64,000 bases of DNA from LMUY01 sp965199105 (GTDB taxonomy: Bacteria; Pseudomonadota; Alphaproteobacteria; Acetobacterales; Acetobacteraceae), in contig CBDAQO010000002.1 in assembly GCA_965199105.1 (NCBI GenBank), forward strand, positions 806,001 to 870,000, written 5' to 3'. The position numbers and the translations under genes are program-made. How positions within the stretch are numbered: position 1 is the first letter of the stretch; each line of letters opens with the position of its first letter. The notes under the pieces are model-generated. The model was not told where the DNA came from and made no database searches. It worked only from the letters and a program-made list of their open reading frames with translations. Below, piece after piece: positions 1-11,541 of the stretch.

Positions 1-1032
1 GCGCTGGACGCCGTCACCTTCCACGCCAAGCTCGGCAGCCAGGGCGCGCGGGTGCACCGCCTGATGCAGATGGCCGAGGCGGCGGCCCCCTGGGTGGGCG
101 CCGACCCGGCCTTGGCGGCACGCGGGGCGTGGCTCGCCAAGGCCGACCTGCTGAGCGGCATGGTGGGGGAGTTTCCCGAGCTGCAGGGCGTGATGGGCGG
201 CTACTACGCGCGCCATGACGGCGAGGACCCGGCCGTGGCCGACGCCATCCGCGATCATTACGCGCCCCGCGGGGCCGGGGATGCGGTTCCCACCGCGCCG
301 GTCAGCGTGGCGGTGGCGCTGGCCGACAAGCTGGACGCGCTGGCCAGCTTTTTCGCCGTGGGTGAGGTGCCGACCGGGTCGGGCGATCCGTTCGCGCTGC
401 GCCGGGCCGCCTTGGGCGTGGTGCGGATCCTGCGGGAGACCGACCGCAAGCTGCCGCTGCGGCCGCTGCTCGGGCTCTGCTCGGGCTCGCTGCCGGCGCC
501 GGTGCCGGTCGAGGCCGTGTTGGCCTTCATCGTCGACCGCGCCCGGGTGCAGCTTCGCGGCGAGGGCGCCCGGCACGACGTTCTGGACGCGGTGTTTGCC
601 GCCAATGCGGGGGACGACCTCGCCGGCTTGCTCAAGCTGTCGACGCAACTGGGCGCGCTGCTGGGCACGCCGGACGGCTTGAACCTGCTGGTGGCCTACA
701 AGCGGGCCGCCAACATCCTGCGCATCGAAACCGCCAAGGACGGGCCGCACGATGGCGCGCCCGACCCGGCAATGCTGCACCTGCAGGACGAAGCCGCGCT
801 GAACGATGCGCTGGCGGTGGTGGAGCCGGCGCTGGCGCGGCATCTCGCGGCGGAGGATTTCGCTGCCGCCGTGCGCGAAATTGCTGTAATTCGACCGCCG
901 CTTGATACTTTTTTCGCCAATGTTACGGTAAACGACAGCGACCCGACACTCCGCCGCAACCGGTTACGTCTTCTCCACCGCGTGTGTGAGACGATGAACC
1001 GGGTAGCCGACTTCTCCCGCATCGAGGGCTAA
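1..1032 (+). CDS. glyS: glycyl-tRNA synthetase beta subunit, C-terminal part
   Basis: The reading frame is open from base 1, so the N-terminus lies outside the window; about 343 residues are visible. The sequence matches the C-terminal part of bacterial GlyRS beta, the subunit that recognises tRNA-Gly and pairs with the alpha subunit GlyQ. Recognisable stretches are VALADKLDALASFF, followed by the DPFALRRAALGVVRIL core and the helical anticodon-binding tail ending near MNRVADFSRIEG. The stop lies 5 bp before ppdK, suggesting cotranscription. The family assignment is firm; completeness cannot be judged here. Confidence 0.95.
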   Translation, partial: ALDAVTFHAKLGSQGARVHRLMQMAEAAAPWVGADPALAARGAWLAKADLLSGMVGEFPELQGVMGGYYARHDGEDPAVADAIRDHYAPRGAGDAVPTAPVSVAVALADKLDALASFFAVGEVPTGSGDPFALRRAALGVVRILRETDRKLPLRPLLGLCSGSLPAPVPVEAVLAFIVDRARVQLRGEGARHDVLDAVFAANAGDDLAGLLKLSTQLGALLGTPDGLNLLVAYKRAANILRIETAKDGPHDGAPDPAMLHLQDEAALNDALAVVEPALARHLAAEDFAAAVREIAVIRPPLDTFFANVTVNDSDPTLRRNRLRLLHRVCETMNRVADFSRIEG

Positions 1033-1037
1033 TTGAC

Positions 1038-3707
<2,670 letters not shown>

Positions 3708-4057
3708 GCGTCGTCGCCGGCGCACGGGGGCCAGTCTGTCGCCGCCTTGGTGGCCCCTCGGCGAGATGGAGTTTCACTTTGACTATGCTGGCCGCGGCCA
3801 CGGCTGCGGCCGGCTGCGCTTGTGGTAAAAACACCACCGACTGCATTCTTAACGTTCAATTCATCAACGTGTCACTATCGTGGACTTCTCCCATTTGAGT
3901 TTATCGAGCACACAGCACGAGCCAGTTTGCATTGTTCGTTTCTTGCCGGTTTAGACCTTGTTCATACAAAACTCGGTTGTGTCATCAAACACACCATGGT
4001 CTTCGCTCGCGGAATGCGCTATAAAGTGGCACGGATAAGTTATTTGGGGTTGTGCTG
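3708..4057. other. intergenic region with possible terminator stem
   Basis: About 350 bp without a credible gene. A 7-bp inverted repeat (GGGGCCA 3727-3733, TGGCCCC 3751-3757) just after ppdK could form a terminator-like hairpin, but no T-run follows. The remainder becomes AT-richer towards 4050 and probably carries the promoter of the RTX-like gene; I cannot assign -35/-10 boxes. Confidence 0.35.
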
Positions 4058-5314
4058 ATGCCAGGGATTACGGTGGGCGGCGCCAGTGGCGTCACGCTGA
4101 ACTACTCGACGACGGATGCTGTGGCGGTCGCAACGACCCTGGCAACGCAGATCTCGACCGACCTGGTGAACGGCACCTACACGACGTTCAACTACACCGG
4201 GAGTGGCGCGGTCGCTCCGGAGCCGGCGTCTGGCTCTGGCGGCGTTGCGGTGTTCACGCAGCCGACGAACGGTTCGGTCTTCGTCGACGGCGCCGACCAG
4301 TCTATCGTGATCAACGCGACTGGGCCGGTGAGCGTCCAGGGCGGTGCGGCGGGTGGTTCGCTGGTCGCCGGGGCGGGCGCGGCGGGTGCTCCACTGAACG
4401 TCAGCTACACCAACATCACCCCCAGCGGAACCGCAACCGACCAGATCGCGATCCTGGGCGGCAACAACCTGGTTGCCACCGCGACCTTCGGCACCGGCAA
4501 CTACAACATCAGCACGGGCAGCGGAAACGACTCGATCAGCGTTTCGATGGGCAACGCGACGGTCAATCCGGGCACCGGGACGAACCTTGTCAGTCTCGGG
4601 GCTGGAAGCAACCTGATCTACTCCGAAGGCTACGATTCCGTCACCGGCGCTGTGTCGGGTGGCGGGTCTGACACGGTGGACATCGGCTCCGGGCAGACCT
4701 CGATCAACCCGGCGACGAGCAACTTCCTCATCAACGACGGCTCGACCAACCCCCTGCTGCTGACCCTCGGCTCCGGCACGACGACGATCAACTTCGGGCC
4801 GGGCGCCAGTGGCGTCATCAATGGGCCGAACAGCACGGCAACCATCACGGGTGTCGGCACCGTGGTCGCGCACCCGACCAGCACGGGTGACGGCTACACG
4901 GTCACCGGCGCGGCCAGTGCGAACATCGTGGCGGGCGCAGCCAACGAGACGGTGGTCGGCACCGGGTCGTCCGGCAATGAGGTGTTCCGCGCCGGCACCG
5001 GCAACGACACCCTGATCGCGGGGCCTGGTGCCGTGGTTCTGAGTGGCGCCGTCGGGCCGAACGCGACCGCGCTGCTCCAGTCCGGTGGCCTCGATCCGAC
5101 CACGTTCTCGTTCGTCAACGGGCAGTTCAGTGGCGGCGCCGACACCATCACTGGTTTCAAGTCGAGCGACATCATTTCCCTCGCGGGTTACGGCCCCAAC
5201 GCCGTGTCGAGCGAAGCGGTCTCGGGCGGTAGCACCATCATCAAGCTGGCCGACAACACCACCATCACGATTGCCAACGCCGCGCCGACTTCGGGCCAAA
5301 TCCGCATCAGCTAA
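4058..5314 (+). CDS. RTX-like calcium-binding repeat protein, probably secreted
   Basis: A 418-residue protein very rich in Gly, Thr, Asn and Ser with almost no Lys or Arg, typical of beta-roll or beta-solenoid extracellular proteins. Near the C-terminus GTGNDTLIAGPGAVVLSG resembles the GGxGxDxUx nonapeptides of RTX proteins. Earlier stretches (GSGNDSISVSMG, GTGTNLVSLGAGSN) are degenerate versions. No N-terminal signal peptide is visible, which fits type I secretion with a C-terminal signal, but no T1SS genes are nearby. The ATG at 4058 is chosen over the GTG at 4052 because a GGGG at 4046-4049 is well spaced. Function is unknown; it could be an adhesin or surface-layer-like protein. Confidence 0.7.
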   Translation: MPGITVGGASGVTLNYSTTDAVAVATTLATQISTDLVNGTYTTFNYTGSGAVAPEPASGSGGVAVFTQPTNGSVFVDGADQSIVINATGPVSVQGGAAGGSLVAGAGAAGAPLNVSYTNITPSGTATDQIAILGGNNLVATATFGTGNYNISTGSGNDSISVSMGNATVNPGTGTNLVSLGAGSNLIYSEGYDSVTGAVSGGGSDTVDIGSGQTSINPATSNFLINDGSTNPLLLTLGSGTTTINFGPGASGVINGPNSTATITGVGTVVAHPTSTGDGYTVTGAASANIVAGAANETVVGTGSSGNEVFRAGTGNDTLIAGPGAVVLSGAVGPNATALLQSGGLDPTTFSFVNGQFSGGADTITGFKSSDIISLAGYGPNAVSSEAVSGGSTIIKLADNTTITIANAAPTSGQIRIS

Positions 5315-5748
5315 GCGCTTCGGAAGCTTGGCCGCGTCGGTCAGGGTCCGAACGTCAGCTTCCCAACCTGCAGCGGCCTTGGTGGATCGGCTGGGCCGTG
5401 TTCCGACACCCGCGGCGGGAGCAGGCACCCTCTGGGTCCACGCTTGGCGGCCGGGCCAAGCGTGCGATGCGCGGAATGAGCTCAGCTCACGCGGCTGCCC
5501 GGCCTTGAGGAATGCGTAAGAGGCGTTCTCGCCTCGAGTCAGCGGCTCGCGTGAACGATGGCGCCTTTTGCACCACCATCCGCCTCGCGCTCAGCGGCAC
5601 GACGACAGCTCGATGAGAGATACCGTCGCTCACGGCAGATTACCTGTGGTGGTTGTGTACAATTTACATCTAAGCTGGCCACGATTCTTCGTGCTCCCCG
5701 AGGAGACGACTTCACTCGCCGAACCAACCCAGTGGCGAAGCCCGTCAA
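5315..5748. other. intergenic region, regulator promoter side
   Basis: A 434-bp gap. The first half shows nothing recognisable. An AT-rich island around 5640-5700 precedes the regulator gene and contains the imperfect palindrome TGTGTACAATTTACA (5654-5668), a plausible promoter or operator. No RNA gene was recognised. Confidence 0.3.
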
Positions 5749-7140
5749 TTGAGCCGACCCCTCATAGGCCGCACCATCCGCCGGATCCGGCTGGAACAAG
5801 GCAAGACCCAGCAGGCGCTCGCCAGCCGGGTCGGGATTTCCGCGAGCTACCTGAACCTCATCGAACATGACCAGCGCAACGTCACCGCGTCGCTGCTGAT
5901 CAAGCTGGCGCAGGTGCTGCAGATCGAGCTGGCCGCCATCTCGGGTAGTTCCGAGCGGCAGTTGCAAGCCGGGCTGCGTGAGGCGTTCAACGACCCGCTG
6001 CTCGCCCACGAGGCGGTGCCGGACCTCGAACTGGAGACGCTCGCCGCCAGTAGCCCGAACGCGACGCGCGCCATCCTCAGCCTCTACCGCGCCTGGCGCG
6101 TCGCTCGGGAGGACGCCAGCGGCATCGCGCTGCCCTCCGGCCGCCGCCTGTTGCTTCCCACCGAGGAGGCGCGCGACCTGTTCAATGACCGCAACAACCA
6201 CTTTCCCACGCTCGAGACGGCGGCCGAAATGGTGGTGGCGGAGCTCGGCGTGCCGGCGGCGGAGACCAACCACGCCATCGCCGAGCGCCTGCGCCATCGC
6301 CACAGCCTCAAGATCCATGTCGGGCCGACCGAGGGCCACCTCCGCCGCTATGACCCGGCGACCCGCAGCCTGACCCTGTCCGAGCAGTTGCCGCGCGAAA
6401 GCCGCGGCTTCCACATGGCGTGCCAGCTCATGCTGCTGGAAGCGCGCGAGGCGATCGAAGCCGTGCTCGAGAGCGCCAATCCAACCAGCCTCGAGGCGGC
6501 TCAACTTATCCGCCTGGGGCTGCTGAACTACGCCGCAGCGGCTGTGCTGATGCCCTACGGCCCCTTCGCGCAGGCCGCGCGGGCGCTGCGGCACGACGTC
6601 GAGGCGCTGGCGCGGCGGTTCGGCGTCTCGTTCGAGCAGGCCTGCCATCGGCTTTCCAGCCTGCAACGACCCAGCCAATGTGGCGTGCCGTTCTTCCTGC
6701 TGCGCATCGACCCGGCGGGTAACGTGAGCAAGCGCTTCTCCGGCGCCGGCTTCCCGTTCGCGCGGTTCGGCGGCTCCTGCCCACGCTGGGTCGTCCACGC
6801 CGCCTACGGCACGCCGGGCACCTTGCGCGTGCAGGTGGCGCGACTGCCGGACGGCGCGACGTTCCTGTGTTTTGCTCGCAGCGTCACGGGCGTGGCGGCC
6901 ACTTGGGGCGAGCCGCCGCCGGTGCACGTGGTCGCCATGGGCTGCGACGTCGTGCATGCGCCGGACCTGGTCTACGCCGACGGCACCGACCTGCAATCGG
7001 CGGTTGTGGGGATCGGGCTATCCTGCCGCTTGTGTGATCGGCCAAACTGCCGCAGCCGCGCCTTTCCGCCGCTGGAGCACCGTCTGGCGCTCGATCCGCT
7101 GGCCGCCAGCGACAGCCCCTACCGCTTCACCAAGGGCTGA
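5749..7140 (+). CDS. XRE-family regulator with IrrE-like and DUF2083 domains (ScfR/RamB type)
   Basis: A 463-residue transcription factor. Residues about 6-65 form a Cro/C1 helix-turn-helix (GRTIRRIRLEQGKTQQALASR, then ISASYLNLIEHDQRN). The middle resembles the IrrE/ImmA-like domain, but the peptidase HExxH is replaced by SRGFHMACQLMLLEAREA. The C-terminus carries the Cys-containing DUF2083 region (LSCRLCDRPNCRSRAF). This architecture is shared by regulators of short-chain fatty acid, propionate and acetate metabolism. The TTG start at 5749 is the first start before the HTH. It stands alone; the next operon begins 168 bp downstream on the same strand, so it might regulate it. Confidence 0.85.
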   Translation: MSRPLIGRTIRRIRLEQGKTQQALASRVGISASYLNLIEHDQRNVTASLLIKLAQVLQIELAAISGSSERQLQAGLREAFNDPLLAHEAVPDLELETLAASSPNATRAILSLYRAWRVAREDASGIALPSGRRLLLPTEEARDLFNDRNNHFPTLETAAEMVVAELGVPAAETNHAIAERLRHRHSLKIHVGPTEGHLRRYDPATRSLTLSEQLPRESRGFHMACQLMLLEAREAIEAVLESANPTSLEAAQLIRLGLLNYAAAAVLMPYGPFAQAARALRHDVEALARRFGVSFEQACHRLSSLQRPSQCGVPFFLLRIDPAGNVSKRFSGAGFPFARFGGSCPRWVVHAAYGTPGTLRVQVARLPDGATFLCFARSVTGVAATWGEPPPVHVVAMGCDVVHAPDLVYADGTDLQSAVVGIGLSCRLCDRPNCRSRAFPPLEHRLALDPLAASDSPYRFTKG

Positions 7141-7308
7141 ACGGCGCCATCGAGCGGCCTGGTAACGACCCTGTGACCACGATGTTTGGCCCCTGCCGCA
7201 ATCCTGCCGTCGTTTCGCGGCTTAAAACCTTCGGCCATGGACTATGTGACAAACCGGCAAAGTTGGCAGGGTCTTCCTGCTGTGCCACCAACCTAGAAGA
7301 GAATATAT

Positions 7309-8514
7309 ATGCCAGATACGAACCTGAACGCCACAAAATCAGGGCGGAGCTTGGGCGTTCTCGTCGTGGGGATTGGCGGCGCTGTCGCCAGCACTGCTGC
7401 AGCGGGTGTCGAAATGCTGCGGGCTGGCTCGAATGATCTTGCGGGACTGCCGCTCGCCAATGTGGGCGTGGCAGGCTTGGTTCCCTACCGGAACATTCAT
7501 TTCGCCGGCTGGGATTTGCACGGCGAGGACCTTGCCGCGGCCGTTCGCGAACACCGCGTCTTGGACCGGGACCAGGCCGAGCTGGTGGAAGATAAATTGG
7601 CGGCCCTGCGGCCCTGGCCCGCGGTTGGCAGCAAGGATTTTTGCAAGAACGTCGACGGCGAGAACAAGATCAGCGGGACGCACCGTCAGGCGGTCGACCA
7701 AATCCGTGACGACATCCGCCGCTACCGCGAGAGCTCCGGCGTGCGCGACCTGGTGATGATCAACCTCGCCTCGGTCGAGCGCTGGCCGGATCTCGGCCTC
7801 GAGGTGTTGCAGAGCCCGGCGGCGTTCGAGATCGGCCTCGACAATGGTGACGAAGCGATCAGCCCGGCCATGCTGTATGCCTACGCGGCGATCCAGGAGG
7901 GGCTGCCGTATGGCAACTTCACGCCCAGCCTGGCTGCCGATATTCCGGCGCTGACCCGCTTGGCGGACGAGCGCTGCGTGCCGGTCGCGGGCAAGGACGG
8001 CAAGACTGGGCAGACGTTCATCAAGACCGTGCTCGCACCGGCGTTTCGCTCGCGGTCGCTGTATGTCGAAGGCTGGTTCTCCACCAACATCCTCGGCAAT
8101 CGCGACGGGCTGGCGCTCGACAACGCCGACAGCCTGCGCTCGAAGCTGAACACCAAGGGGTCGGTGCTCGATAGCATTCTTGGCTACCCGGTCGAGGACC
8201 ATCTTGTAAACATTCAGTACTACAAGCCGCGTGGCGACAACAAAGAGGCTTGGGACAACATCGACCTGGTCGGTTTCATGGGCCAGAAGATGCAGATGAA
8301 GGTGAACTTCCTCTGCCGCGACAGCATCCTGGCGGCTCCGCTGGTGATCGAGATCGCCCGCGTGCTGGACTTGGCCAAGCAGCGCGGCAAGGGCGGCATC
8401 CAGGAGCAACTGGGGCTGTTCTTCAAGGCGCCGATGACGGAGCCGGGCCATCGCGAGGAGCATTCGTTCCCGGTGCAGGAGCGCAACCTGCTGGACTGGC
8501 TGGCCGCGGCCTGA
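7309..8514 (+). CDS. ino1: inositol-3-phosphate synthase
   Basis: A 401-residue myo-inositol-1-phosphate synthase: NAD-dependent isomerisation of glucose 6-phosphate to inositol 3-phosphate. Visible hallmarks are the Rossmann start GVLVVGIGGAVAST, GNFTPSLAADIPALTRLA, the nucleotide/active-site signature GKDGKTGQT, NILGNRDG and SKLNTKGSVLDSILGY. An AGAAGAG Shine-Dalgarno precedes the ATG at 7309. It is first in a run of nine same-strand genes; its TGA shares one base with the next ATG. This supplies the likely cyclitol precursor of the downstream pathway, together with a glycosyltransferase and a PIG-L deacetylase further on. Confidence 0.95.
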   Translation: MPDTNLNATKSGRSLGVLVVGIGGAVASTAAAGVEMLRAGSNDLAGLPLANVGVAGLVPYRNIHFAGWDLHGEDLAAAVREHRVLDRDQAELVEDKLAALRPWPAVGSKDFCKNVDGENKISGTHRQAVDQIRDDIRRYRESSGVRDLVMINLASVERWPDLGLEVLQSPAAFEIGLDNGDEAISPAMLYAYAAIQEGLPYGNFTPSLAADIPALTRLADERCVPVAGKDGKTGQTFIKTVLAPAFRSRSLYVEGWFSTNILGNRDGLALDNADSLRSKLNTKGSVLDSILGYPVEDHLVNIQYYKPRGDNKEAWDNIDLVGFMGQKMQMKVNFLCRDSILAAPLVIEIARVLDLAKQRGKGGIQEQLGLFFKAPMTEPGHREEHSFPVQERNLLDWLAAA

Positions 8515-9416
8515 TGGATGGCGGCTCGTCGCGGGGTGGGCCAGGCGCGCTCACCCCGTTGGCTGGCGAACTGGGGGACCTGAAGCGCGTCCGGGACGCC
8601 GCGTCGCCCGAAAGTCTGGCCGTCCGCGCATTCAGGCAGGCCTGGGCTCGCCTCAGCGCCGGTGAGCCGGCCGACACCGTCGCGCTGTCGGTGACTGCGG
8701 CGACGCTTGCCGCCGTCCGGCTCGGCGGGTTGGACGCGGCCACGCTGGAGTCGCTCGGCGTCGCCCAGCCCACCCAGATCCTGCAGCGTGGGTTCGACGA
8801 AGTAACCGGATCGGTTGCGCCCTCGCTCCGGGCGGAGTTGCGGCGCCATCTTGGCCTCGCCGCGCCGCTGGGCGGGGTGCCGGCGTTCGTAGAGGCGCTG
8901 GTTCGGCAGCCCCGCGCGGGCGCCACCTGCCCGGGCAAGCCTCGGCTGGTGTTGGAGCCGCCGGAGAATCACGCCGACCATTGCCTGGTGGTGGCCGTCT
9001 TGGGCGCCGTGCTCGCCGGGCACTATGGCGCCGACCCGGCCACCGTGTTCGTCGCCGGGCTTGCCCACCACCTGCACAACGCGGCCCTGCCGGACAGCGG
9101 GTTCGCCGGCGAAGTGCTGCTCGGCGAGGAGCTGGCGCCTTTGATGGCCCGGCTGTTCGACCGCGAGATCGCCACCCTCCCGGCGCCGGTGGCCGCGGTG
9201 GTGCGGGCGGCGCTGGCCACCATCGGCGACGTCCAAACGCCGGAGGGGCGCGCCTTCAACGCGGCGGATGTGATGGATCGCGTATTGCAGATGCGCCACT
9301 ACGAGCGCGTGGCGGCGTTCACCACCAGCCAGGCGCTGGGCGACCTGGAGCTGGTGCATGCCGGGCCGCTGCAGGCGTTCCACCAGGGCGTGCTGGTCGA
9401 GGCTGGGCTGGCGTGA
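8514..9416 (+). CDS. HD-domain-like protein of unknown function
   Basis: A 300-residue protein starting at the ATG that overlaps the ino1 stop by one base. The central part contains NHADHC (near 150) followed by FVAGLAHHLHNA (near 175), a spacing and composition like the His/Asp metal ligands of HD phosphohydrolases, so phosphatase activity on an operon intermediate is possible. The N-terminal third has no recognised motif. It ends in a 4-bp GTGA overlap with the methyltransferase gene. I recognise the fold only tentatively. Confidence 0.65.
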   Translation: MDGGSSRGGPGALTPLAGELGDLKRVRDAASPESLAVRAFRQAWARLSAGEPADTVALSVTAATLAAVRLGGLDAATLESLGVAQPTQILQRGFDEVTGSVAPSLRAELRRHLGLAAPLGGVPAFVEALVRQPRAGATCPGKPRLVLEPPENHADHCLVVAVLGAVLAGHYGADPATVFVAGLAHHLHNAALPDSGFAGEVLLGEELAPLMARLFDREIATLPAPVAAVVRAALATIGDVQTPEGRAFNAADVMDRVLQMRHYERVAAFTTSQALGDLELVHAGPLQAFHQGVLVEAGLA

Positions 9417-10534
9417 TCCTTCGCAGCCCGATCACGCGACAGGAGTTGCGCCCAGCCGGCCATGCGTTGGAGGGCGGCGGCGAGCGGTGGCCGGTGCTGG
9501 ACGGCATCGCGTTCCTGCGCGCCGACCGCCGGGCGCTCGCCACCGCAGCGCTCGAGGCGCTCGACGCCGGCGACCGCACCCGCGCGCTGGTGCTGCTGCT
9601 CGGCGACCAGGATGGCTGGGCCCGCACGCCGCCGCCCAGCGAGGCGGATCGCCTCGAGGCGGTCACCCGCCGGGACGTGATCTCGTTCCGCGAGGCGATG
9701 TCGTTGTTGGCGCTAGGCCCGGTGGCCACCTATTTCGCCCACCGCTGGTCGGACCCGACCTTCCTGTCCGGCCTGGCACTCGCCCAATCCTACTGGGGCG
9801 CACCGCGACGCGTGCTGGAACTCGCCTGCGGGGCGGGGCATTACCTGCGCGCGTTTGCCGGCCATGCCGCCGAATTGGTGGGCGGCGACCTGGTGTTCGC
9901 CAAGCTCTGGCTCGCGCGCCACTTCATCGCGCCGGACGCCACCCTGGTGTGCTTCGACGCTGCCGCACCCTGGCCGTTCGACAGCCGCGCGTTCGACCTG
10001 CTGTTCTGCCACGACGCGTTCTACTTCCTGCCCGACAAGCCGCGCGTCGCCGCCGAGATGCTGCGGGTGGCCACCCGCATCTTGGCCGGGCACGTCCATA
10101 ACGGCCTGGTGGACAACCTCTCCGCCGGTGAGGCCATGGAGCCGGCCTACTACGCTGCCCTGTTCCCGGCGCCCGACCTGTTCGACGACAGCGAGCTGAC
10201 GGCGGCGCTGGTGGACGGCCGCACGCCACGCCGGGCCAGCATCGACGAACTGGCCCGCGCTCCGGCCATCGCCTTGGCCGTCGGCACCGCCGTACCGGGG
10301 CCGGCGACCGGGCCGCTGACGGCGCCGCAACTCGGCCGCACCCTGCGTCGCAACCCGCTTTACGCCGACGGCCAGGTGCAATGGCCGTCCGAGCGCTACG
10401 CCCGGGAATATGGCCCGCTCGCCACCTATCCGTCGCAAAGCGACGCGCCGGAGCTGGCCGTGGCCGGGGAAAGCGCCTGGGTGGACCAGTTGGCCCGGCG
10501 TCGCGTCCTGCTCGACCTGCCGGAGCGATGGTGA
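9413..10534 (+). CDS. class I SAM-dependent methyltransferase with N-terminal Trm112-like segment
   Basis: A 373-residue protein from the GTG at 9413, overlapping the previous stop (GTGA). Residues about 1-35 (LRSPITRQELRP and WPVLDGIAFLR) resemble a small Trm112-type segment. The Rossmann methyltransferase core follows, with SAM motif I VLELACGAGHYLRAF near residue 130, then GGDLVFAKLWLARHF and FDLLFCHDAFYFL. It probably methylates a small-molecule intermediate of this operon. The coding end overlaps the oxidoreductase start by 7 bp, implying translational coupling. Substrate is unknown. Confidence 0.8.
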   Translation: MILRSPITRQELRPAGHALEGGGERWPVLDGIAFLRADRRALATAALEALDAGDRTRALVLLLGDQDGWARTPPPSEADRLEAVTRRDVISFREAMSLLALGPVATYFAHRWSDPTFLSGLALAQSYWGAPRRVLELACGAGHYLRAFAGHAAELVGGDLVFAKLWLARHFIAPDATLVCFDAAAPWPFDSRAFDLLFCHDAFYFLPDKPRVAAEMLRVATRILAGHVHNGLVDNLSAGEAMEPAYYAALFPAPDLFDDSELTAALVDGRTPRRASIDELARAPAIALAVGTAVPGPATGPLTAPQLGRTLRRNPLYADGQVQWPSERYAREYGPLATYPSQSDAPELAVAGESAWVDQLARRRVLLDLPERW

Positions 10535-11541
10535 GCCTGCGGTGGGGCATCGTCGGCTGCGGCTGGGTGGCGCGGGACTATGTGGCGCCCGCGATCGAAG
10601 CGTCCTCGAACGGCGACCTGGTGGCGTTGCACGACCTTTCCCCAGCCGCGCTCGCTCGCGCCGGGTCGAGCTTTCCGGACGCCTTGGCGACGGCGGACCT
10701 GGCGGAGTTCCTGGCGGCGGTGGACGCGGTTTACGTCGCCTCGCCGAACCACGCGCATCGGGGCCTGGTGGAGGCCGCGGCCGCCGCCGGCCGGGCCGTG
10801 CTGTGCGAGAAGCCGATGGCGACCACCATGGCGGACGCGCGGGCGATGGTGGCCGCGTGCGAACGGGCGGGGGTAACCTACGCCACCGCGTTCGACCAGC
10901 GGTTCCACCCGGCCCACATGCACATGGTGAGCGCGTTGCAACAGGGCGCGGTCGGCACCATCACGGCCATCCGCATCGCCTATTGCTGCTGGGTCGGCGC
11001 TGACTTCCAGGGCGACAACTGGCGCGTCGACCCGGTGCGGGCCGGCGGTGGCGCCCTGATCGACCTGGCGCCGCATGGGCTGGACCTTGCCGGCTTCCTG
11101 TCGGGCGAGCGTCTGGTCGAGATTGCGGCGCTCGGGCAGTCGCGCGTGCACGACTACGGTGTGGAGGATGGCGCCCTGGTGATCGCGCGGTCCGAGACGG
11201 GCGTGCTGGTGCAGTTGCACGTGGCGTATAACTGCCCCGAGACACTGCCGCGCCGCCGGCTCGAGGTGATCGGGACGGCGGGACAGTTGGTGGCGACCGA
11301 TACGATGGGGCAGACGGCCGGCGGCACGCTGGCGCTGATGTCGGCCGCCACCGGGACGGCGCAGGTGCTGGACGTGCCCGATGCGCACCGCTCGCCGTTC
11401 CTGAACCAGGTTCAGGCCTTTGCCGCGTGCGTGCTCGCCGGCCGGCCGTTCCACTTCCCGCCGGCCAACGACCTCCACCTCATGGCGCTGGTGTTGGAAG
11501 CGCAGCGCCAGGCCCGCCCGGAGCGTTGCGATGCCGCTTAG
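10528..11541 (+). CDS. Gfo/Idh/MocA family oxidoreductase
   Basis: A 337-residue NAD(P)-dependent sugar or cyclitol dehydrogenase. It has the Rossmann glycine motif GIVGCGWVA at the N-terminus, the family signature CEKP near residue 98, and GGGALIDLAPHGLD near 175 with the conserved Asp/His. This family includes inositol and amino-sugar dehydrogenases, which fits oxidation of the inositol product of Ino1, an inference from context. The ATG at 10528 overlaps the methyltransferase stop by 7 bp and the gene ends 11 bp inside the next coding sequence. Confidence 0.9.
   Translation: MVSLRWGIVGCGWVARDYVAPAIEASSNGDLVALHDLSPAALARAGSSFPDALATADLAEFLAAVDAVYVASPNHAHRGLVEAAAAAGRAVLCEKPMATTMADARAMVAACERAGVTYATAFDQRFHPAHMHMVSALQQGAVGTITAIRIAYCCWVGADFQGDNWRVDPVRAGGGALIDLAPHGLDLAGFLSGERLVEIAALGQSRVHDYGVEDGALVIARSETGVLVQLHVAYNCPETLPRRRLEVIGTAGQLVATDTMGQTAGGTLALMSAATGTAQVLDVPDAHRSPFLNQVQAFAACVLAGRPFHFPPANDLHLMALVLEAQRQARPERCDAA

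Noticed and set aside
3822..4058. 78-codon frame before the RTX-like gene
   Set aside because: AT-rich leader region, no ribosome-binding site and no similarity.
4040..5428. 462-codon minus-strand frame opposite the RTX-like gene
   Set aside because: Composition is that of an antisense shadow; the plus-strand protein has recognisable repeats and a ribosome-binding site.
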